Positions 6,016-10,640 of a DNA stretch of 10,640 nucleotides are shown one piece after another (positions within the stretch are counted from its first letter, which is position 1; each line of letters opens with the position of its first letter). The notes beneath the pieces were generated by a model. It was given only the letters and a program-made list of their open reading frames with translations. It had not been told where the DNA came from and did no database searches. Both the position numbers and the translations under genes were made by a program. Source of the stretch: CAZFCK01 sp964517355 (GTDB taxonomy: Bacteria; Desulfobacterota; Desulfovibrionia; Desulfovibrionales; Desulfovibrionaceae); contig CAZFCK010000166.1 of assembly GCA_964517355.1 (NCBI GenBank), forward strand, positions 1 through 10,640, given 5' to 3'.

Positions 6016-6032
6016 TTTGCCGCCCCCCCCCG

Positions 6033-6096
6033 TCCGATTTTTCGGATAGAGTGTTTCCACCTTGTTTTTTTCCTACCTTGAAGACGATAATTTATC
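6033..6096. promoter_or_regulatory. Two short dyads upstream of the candidate sigma-54 promoter
   Basis: TCCGA-TTTT-TCGGA (6033-6046) and GATAA-T-TTATC (6086-6096) lie about 100 and 50 bases upstream of the -24 element at 6145. Activators of the NtrC class bind dyads at such distances, so either could be an upstream activating site. The first could also be a poor terminator for the exporter operon, since no T tract follows directly. The rest of 6016-6462 holds no supportable gene. Confidence 0.2.
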
Positions 6097-6143
6097 TCGT
6101 AAATAGAGCGGGATATGTCCTGGTGAACATAAGTGTATGCTCC

Positions 6144-6159
6144 AGGCGCGATATTTGCT
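6144..6159 (+). promoter_or_regulatory. Candidate sigma-54 (-24/-12) promoter for the two-component operon
   Basis: AGGCGCGATATTTGCT has GG at 6145-6146 and GC at 6157-6158 with exactly ten bases between, and TTGCT at the -12 element. Against the consensus TGGCACG-N4-TTGCW it differs at two -24 positions. It would start transcription near 6170, leaving a leader of about 290 bases before the kinase gene, whose downstream partner is itself a sigma-54 activator. Confidence 0.5.
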
Positions 6160-6462
6160 AGATTATGGAACGAACAGGCCTTGTGTTGAAGGCATCGGCA
6201 ACTTTCTTTCCCAGGCGGTATCGTGGGCGAATTGCAGGTCCTATCGTCCACATGATGGCAGATCGCTCGATTTTTCATAGTGTTGTGTTCCTGTGTTGCC
6301 GGTGGTCCTCACTGTGCGTATTAGTGGAATATGATGGTTGGAAATGATCCGTGGAAGGACCGTTGCGGAAAAGGTCTTTCAACGGAAAACCGTATTCCGA
6401 ACATCGCAGCGCGCATGTGCGGCCTGCCGTATCGCGTCCTTGAACCCGATTTGTGGAGCCAC

Positions 6463-9078
6463 ATGAAACGCATCTTATTTGTTCCCTGCATATTGCTTTT
6501 ATGCATTTCCCAGTCGTTCGCCATGTCGCAGCAGCGTCCATCCATTTTGTTTCTCAACTCCTATCACAACGGCTATCGCTGGTCCGACAACATCCTTCAA
6601 GGCTTCCGGGAGACCATCGAGCAGAGCGGTCTCACGCCGGACATGCATATCGAATACATGGACGCCAAGCGCTACAACATGCCGGAGGTGCGGCAGGCGT
6701 TCCACGATCTTCTCAAAAAGAAGTACGGCCCGTCGCGGTTCGACGTGGTCGTGGCCTCGGACAATGACGCCTTTGAGTTCGTCATGGAGTATCGGGACGA
6801 ACTCTTTCCCAATGTGCCGGTGGTTTTTTGCGGGGTTAACGGCACCAATGAAGGCGCGTTCGCTGGCATGCCCGTCACGGGCGTTGTGGAAAACGCGGGC
6901 ATCCAGGAAACCCTCGCCGTTGCTTTCCGTATCCACCCCGAAGCAAAACGGGTCGTGGTTATCGGCGACGATTCCGTCACCGGACTCGCCATCCGGCACC
7001 AGGTTGAAATAGCCTCCACCCCTTTTCTGAACAAGGTTGCATTCGACTACTGGCGCGAACCCAAGCTTGAAAAAATTCTGGAACAAGTCAAAACCCTGCC
7101 CAGCGACACCATTGTCTATTACATGCCCTCTTATTACAGGCTTAATGGACATATCTACGATCCCAGCGAAGTGCTGCGCATGATCGACGACGCCTGTAAA
7201 CGCCCGATTTATTCAAGTTGGGCGTTTCTTCTGGGCTATGGAATCGTGGGGGGGCGCATGGCCAGCGGTCTTGTGGAAGGGCATACCACCGCGAACATGG
7301 TGCTGAAAATTCTCGGGGGTGAGCAGGCGACACAGCTCCCTGTGCTGCATTGGACGCAAAAACCTTATCAGTTCGACTACCTGCGTATGCAGGAATTCAA
7401 CATCTCCGAATTCGATCTCCCGCCCGGCAGCAAGCTTATCAACGCGCCGAAAGTGTTTTACGAGGTCAGCAAAGACCTGCTCTGGACCTCCGCCGTTTCC
7501 TTTGTGTTGCTCAGTCTGGCGCTGGTGATGCTGGGCATCAACATCATCCGCCGTAAGCGCATCGAGGCGAAAATCATCAACCAGCTCTCCTTCCAGGAGC
7601 TTTTGATGAACACCATCCCGCAGTTGATCTGCTGGAAAGACGCAAAGCAGCGCTATCTGGGCGCAAACCGCAGTTTTGCCACGTTTTTCGGTCTGGATGA
7701 TCCCGCCGCGCTGATACATAAAACGGATTACCATATCATGAAGGAAGGGCGTTTTACGGAGTGGACCGCCGCCATGGACCGCGATGTCCTGACCTCCGAC
7801 CAGTCGCAATTGCGCCAGCGCATCAGCCTCACGGATCCTAGCGGCGAGCCGGTATGGCTTGAGGTCAACAAAGTGCCTCTTCACAATGCCGCGGGCAATG
7901 TGGTGGGCACCCTGTCCACCCATGAAGACATAACCCGCGAGATGAATCTTGAGCGCCAACTGCTGCAATCCCAAAAAATGGAGGCCATCGGCGCGCTGGC
8001 TGGGGGCGTGGCCCATGATTTCAACAACATCCTCACATCCATAGTGAATTCCACGGAACTCGCGCTCACGGACCTGGACGAGGAATCGGAGACGGCGAAC
8101 GACTTGCGCCGCGTGCTCAAGGCGTCGGATCGCGGCAAACGCCTGGTGCAGCAGATCCTTGCCTTCAGCCGTCCGTCGCAGGAGGGCTTCCGCCCCACGG
8201 ACATGGCCGAACTGTTCCGCGAAACGCTCGCCTTTCTCAAGCCCTCCTTGCCCCGCAACATAACCGTGCACTCTTCGGTGGAGGTGGCGACCCCTCACGT
8301 GCTCGTGGATCCCACGCAAATCTATCAGGTGTTGATGAACCTGTGCACAAACGCCTTTCAGGCCATGCGGGAGACAGGGGGCGAGTTGAATGTGCAGCTG
8401 GTGGAGCTGTGGCTCGATGCGGAGCAGGCCACGGTGCTTGATCTTATTCCCGGGCCTTTTTTTAAACTCACTGTGGCGGATAGCGGCCCGGGCATAGATC
8501 AGGAGCACTTGGATAAGATCTTCGACCCCTTTTTCACCACAAAAGGAATCAAGGAAGGCACGGGCCTGGGGCTGGCGGTGGTGCTCGGCATCGTGAAGAA
8601 CCACGGCGGCACGGTGCGGGTGGAAAGCGCTCCCGGCTCGGGCGCGGCTTTTGAAATCTATATCCCGTCCAGGGATGTCGCCATTTCAGACGATCTGCCC
8701 CTTGCTGACGCGGTAAGCGGACAGGGGCGCATCCTTTTTGTGGAGGACGATGAAGACCAGCTGGCCACTGTTCCGCGTGTGTTGAAAAGCCTGGGATATG
8801 ACGTGGAAGCGGCTGGCGGCGCGCGTCGCGCCATGGAGATGATCGATAACGGCCATGCCTATGACCTCGTCATCACCGATTACGACATGCCCGAGGCCAA
8901 CGGGGTGACGCTGGCCAAATACGTGGCGCAACACCGGCCCGGACTGCCCGTTGTCCTCGTTTCCGGACGCGGCCTGGCCTTCGACCGTTCCAAGCAGGCC
9001 GTCAATATCCGCAGGGTGTTGCATAAACCCTTCACCAAAGCCGATCTTTCCGAAGCCGTTCGTAGCGCCTTGCGCTGA
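6463..9078 (+). CDS. Hybrid sensor histidine kinase with ABC-substrate-binding-like periplasmic sensor
   Basis: This 871-residue membrane kinase starts with a signal-like peptide (1-20, MKRILFVPCILLLCISQSFA). A periplasmic region of about 310 residues (27-335) follows, beginning RPSILFLNSYHNGYRWSDNI and resembling the ABC_sub_bind family of ligand-binding proteins. Next come one membrane helix (about 340-362), a PAS domain (about 375-490), HisKA with H518 in GGVAHDFNNIL, the HATPase domain (N box NLCTNA 626-631, G1 DSGPGI 673-678, F box DPFFTT, G2 GTGLGL 699-704) and a C-terminal receiver (756-870) with D806 and K855. All catalytic residues are present. The ligand is unknown; amino acids or other small solutes are plausible from the fold. 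The start at 6463 is chosen because the signal peptide begins there and GGAG lies four bases upstream; the open frame continues up to 6331, but that extension has no membrane or domain character. The gene is co-transcribed with the regulator 13 bases downstream. Confidence 0.9.
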   Translation: MKRILFVPCILLLCISQSFAMSQQRPSILFLNSYHNGYRWSDNILQGFRETIEQSGLTPDMHIEYMDAKRYNMPEVRQAFHDLLKKKYGPSRFDVVVASDNDAFEFVMEYRDELFPNVPVVFCGVNGTNEGAFAGMPVTGVVENAGIQETLAVAFRIHPEAKRVVVIGDDSVTGLAIRHQVEIASTPFLNKVAFDYWREPKLEKILEQVKTLPSDTIVYYMPSYYRLNGHIYDPSEVLRMIDDACKRPIYSSWAFLLGYGIVGGRMASGLVEGHTTANMVLKILGGEQATQLPVLHWTQKPYQFDYLRMQEFNISEFDLPPGSKLINAPKVFYEVSKDLLWTSAVSFVLLSLALVMLGINIIRRKRIEAKIINQLSFQELLMNTIPQLICWKDAKQRYLGANRSFATFFGLDDPAALIHKTDYHIMKEGRFTEWTAAMDRDVLTSDQSQLRQRISLTDPSGEPVWLEVNKVPLHNAAGNVVGTLSTHEDITREMNLERQLLQSQKMEAIGALAGGVAHDFNNILTSIVNSTELALTDLDEESETANDLRRVLKASDRGKRLVQQILAFSRPSQEGFRPTDMAELFRETLAFLKPSLPRNITVHSSVEVATPHVLVDPTQIYQVLMNLCTNAFQAMRETGGELNVQLVELWLDAEQATVLDLIPGPFFKLTVADSGPGIDQEHLDKIFDPFFTTKGIKEGTGLGLAVVLGIVKNHGGTVRVESAPGSGAAFEIYIPSRDVAISDDLPLADAVSGQGRILFVEDDEDQLATVPRVLKSLGYDVEAAGGARRAMEMIDNGHAYDLVITDYDMPEANGVTLAKYVAQHRPGLPVVLVSGRGLAFDRSKQAVNIRRVLHKPFTKADLSEAVRSALR

Positions 9079-9084
9079 AAGGAG
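9078..9084 (+). promoter_or_regulatory. Ribosome binding site overlapping the kinase stop codon
   Basis: AAAGGAG shares its first base with the last base of the kinase TGA (9076-9078) and ends seven bases before the ATG at 9092. It fixes the regulator start at MPRILVVDDD rather than the in-frame ATG at 8951, which would add 47 residues with no receiver character. It also points to coupled translation of the pair. Confidence 0.8.
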
Positions 9085-9091
9085 CCGCTTT

Positions 9092-10504
9092 ATGCCCCGT
9101 ATTCTTGTTGTGGACGACGACCCCGAAGTACGCGACACCATGGCCAGCCTGATACGGCGACACAAGATGGATTATGATGCGGTGGCCAACCTTGAAGAAA
9201 CCAGGGAAGCCCTGCGTCGGGAAACCTATGACGTTGTCTTGCTCGACGTACGCCTGCCGGACGGCAACGGCTTGGACTTGCTCCCGGAAATTCGGGAGAT
9301 GCAGAACGCTCCCGAAGTTGTGATCCTCACGGGCAAAGGAGATCCGGACGGCGCTGAACTGGCCATCCAGGGGGGGGTCTGGGATTACCTTGTCAAGCCC
9401 GCACCCGTGAAGCAAATCATACTGAGCTTAAACCGCGCCCTCAAGTACCATGAGGAGAAAAACAGTAAAAGCGATTTGCGGGCCTTGGACCTCACGGGGG
9501 TGGTCGGCAAGTCCCCGGCTATCCGCACTTGTCTGGATATGGTGGCCCAGGCCTCGATTTCAGACGCCAATGTGCTCATCACCGGGGAAACCGGCTCGGG
9601 TAAAGAGCTGTTTTCCCGCATCATTCATGCGAACAGCAGACGCCGTGACGAGCCCTTTGTGGTGGTTGACTGCGCCTCCCTCACGGACAGCCTGGTGGAA
9701 AGCACGCTGTTCGGACATAAAAAGGGCGCTTTTACCGGCGCCGTGGCGGACAGGGACGGACTTGTGAAGATGGCCCACAAGGGCGTTCTTTTTTTGGACG
9801 AAGTGGGCGAACTGCCTTTGAGCATCCAAAAGTCCTTTTTGCGCGTCTTGCAGGAGCGCCGTTTCCGTCCCGTGGGCGAAAGCAAGGAGGTCATCAGCGA
9901 TTTCAGGCTGCTTTCAGCCACCAACCGCGACTTGTCCTCCATGGTCAGGAATGGTGAATTCCGCGACGATCTGTTGTACCGCCTCAAGACCATCCACGTG
10001 CACCTGCCCTCCTTGCGTGACCGCAAGGAGGATATCAAGCCGCTCACGCTTTCCTGTGTGGAGGCGTTGCTGGAGAAATACCAGCTCGCGAGCAAAGGCT
10101 ATGGCGCGGATTTTTTCGATATGCTCATGGCCTACGACTGGCCGGGCAATGTGCGAGAACTGAAGAACGTGCTTGAACAGGCCGTGACGGCGGCGGGGCG
10201 GGAGAAAACCCTCTATGCCATGCACCTGCCGCTTGAGTTGCGCATCAAGGTCACGAAAGCCCAGCTGTTGTCGGACGAAAGAACCTGCGGCAGGCCCGAG
10301 GCGCTTGATCCCGAGGCCCCCACCATGCCCGACCCCCAGGAGGGCTTGCCGTCCATGAAGGAATACAAGGACCTCGCGGAACGTCACTACCTGCAATGCC
10401 TCTTGCATAAAACCGGCGGGGACCTGTCCCGCATGCTCGCACTCTCGGGGCTTTCCCGTTCGCATTTGTACGCGTTGCTTAAAAAAAACGATCTTTCCCT
10501 GTAG
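9092..10504 (+). CDS. NtrC-class sigma-54-dependent response regulator
   Basis: This 470-residue cytoplasmic activator has the full NtrC layout. The receiver (3-118) has D8-D10, phospho-acceptor D52 in LLDVRLPDGNG and K102. The AAA+ domain (about 136-370) has Walker A GETGSGKE (165-172), the sigma-54-contacting GAFTGA loop intact at 212-217, Walker B GVLFLDEVGEL (231-241), and ATNRDL and RDDLLYRL segments with candidate arginine fingers. It ends in a linker and a Fis-type helix-turn-helix (about 425-467, GGDLSRMLALSGLSRSHLYALLKK). On phosphorylation such proteins oligomerise, hydrolyse ATP and remodel sigma-54 RNA polymerase. The upstream kinase is the obvious partner, and the sigma-54 site at 6144-6159 suggests autoregulation. 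A run of eight G (9370-9377) spans codons 93-96 of the receiver; slippage there would truncate the protein. Targets outside its own operon are not visible. Confidence 0.93.
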   Translation: MPRILVVDDDPEVRDTMASLIRRHKMDYDAVANLEETREALRRETYDVVLLDVRLPDGNGLDLLPEIREMQNAPEVVILTGKGDPDGAELAIQGGVWDYLVKPAPVKQIILSLNRALKYHEEKNSKSDLRALDLTGVVGKSPAIRTCLDMVAQASISDANVLITGETGSGKELFSRIIHANSRRRDEPFVVVDCASLTDSLVESTLFGHKKGAFTGAVADRDGLVKMAHKGVLFLDEVGELPLSIQKSFLRVLQERRFRPVGESKEVISDFRLLSATNRDLSSMVRNGEFRDDLLYRLKTIHVHLPSLRDRKEDIKPLTLSCVEALLEKYQLASKGYGADFFDMLMAYDWPGNVRELKNVLEQAVTAAGREKTLYAMHLPLELRIKVTKAQLLSDERTCGRPEALDPEAPTMPDPQEGLPSMKEYKDLAERHYLQCLLHKTGGDLSRMLALSGLSRSHLYALLKKNDLSL

Positions 10505-10508
10505 CGTA

Positions 10509-10526
10509 TGCCCACGGGGGCGTTTT
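10509..10526 (+). terminator. Weak intrinsic terminator after the response regulator
   Basis: TGCCC (10509-10513) can pair with GGGCG (10518-10522), a short stem of four GC pairs and a T-G pair, followed by TTTT (10523-10526). It lies just after the TAG stop of the regulator. The stem is short, so termination may be partial; the repeat hairpins at 10588-10640 could act as an additional 3' boundary. Confidence 0.35.
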
Positions 10527-10587
10527 AGCCTCGCAACCAGTTGTTCCCGTACGTAATACCATTTCCCATTTCTAAGGAAACGCTGAT

Positions 10588-10640
10588 TAGCGCATTTTCG
10601 CCTTGAAACAAGGCTCTCCCCTGAAACAATTTCCAATTGT
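10588..10640 (-). repeat. Dispersed structured repeat, copy D (truncated by window edge)
   Basis: These 53 bases start TAGCGCAT and are identical to the first 53 bases of the copy at 3581-3685. They include the CGCCTTG/CAAGGC hairpin and the left arm, loop and start of the right arm of the central palindrome. The copy is inverted relative to copy A at the other window end. The remainder should lie outside the window. Confidence 0.9.

Noticed and set aside
6331..6462. N-terminal extension of the sensor kinase by 44 residues
   Set aside because: It would place a hydrophilic stretch before an evident signal peptide, and its ATG has no good ribosome binding site. The start at 6463 explains both.
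7213..8604. Long minus-strand open frame of 463 codons inside the kinase gene
   Set aside because: It is a mirror of the kinase coding strand, rich in His, Arg and Gln with no recognisable domain; the kinase motifs in the plus frame are unambiguous.
1..10640. A composite transposon bounded by inverted repeat copies A and D
   Set aside because: The same repeat also occurs twice inside, no transposase is present, and the genes are ordinary chromosomal functions. A contig ending at dispersed repeats explains the arrangement better.
1..10640. CRISPR array, tRNA or rRNA genes
   Set aside because: No regularly spaced short direct repeats and no tRNA- or rRNA-like sequence were seen; the only repeats are the dispersed 105-base elements.

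Overview
The window looks like chromosomal DNA from a moderately GC-rich deltaproteobacterium of the Desulfovibrio type. This is inferred from gene content and protein style: a CheV-type coupling protein, a hybrid histidine kinase with an ABC-substrate-binding-like periplasmic sensor, an NtrC-class sigma-54 activator and an ABC-2 polysaccharide exporter pair. No rRNA, tRNA or other taxonomic marker is present, so the assignment is tentative. Eight protein genes are supported: cheV-like (+), ADP-ribosylglycohydrolase-like (-), histidine phosphatase (+), small antibiotic-biosynthesis-monooxygenase fold protein (-), ABC-2 permease (+), polysaccharide-type ABC ATPase (+), hybrid sensor kinase (+) and sigma-54-dependent response regulator (+).

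Layout. Positions 1-378 hold the tail of a dispersed repeat, a strong intrinsic terminator for something upstream, and the leader of the chemotaxis gene. The chemotaxis gene (379-1362) converges on the ADP-ribosylglycohydrolase gene (1403-2503, minus), with a perfect 11-bp hairpin at the end of the former. A phosphatase gene (2661-3308) is divergent from the latter, and its stop codon is formed by the first bases of a repeat copy. Positions 3306-3685 hold two oppositely oriented copies of a structured repeat of about 105 bp. The monooxygenase-like gene (3805-4107, minus) follows, with a long dyad upstream of it, then the two-gene exporter operon (4365-6015). The last unit is a two-gene signalling operon (6463-10504). 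It is preceded by a candidate sigma-54 promoter and followed by a weak terminator and another repeat copy.

How the genes work together. The kinase and regulator form one transcription unit: the regulator's ribosome binding site overlaps the kinase stop codon. The regulator carries an intact GAFTGA loop, and a -24/-12 sequence lies upstream of the kinase, so a positive autoregulatory circuit is plausible. The permease and ATPase form a complete ABC-2 half-transporter pair, but no glycan synthesis genes are visible nearby. The other genes appear to be independent units.

The most unusual signal is the repeat family. There are four copies, three of them identical where they overlap and one diverged. 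Each full copy runs from TAGAGCAT to ATGCGCTA, has imperfect terminal inverted repeats and three hairpins, and resembles a MITE. Both window ends fall at nearly the same point in its central palindrome, which suggests the window is a whole assembly contig broken at repeats.
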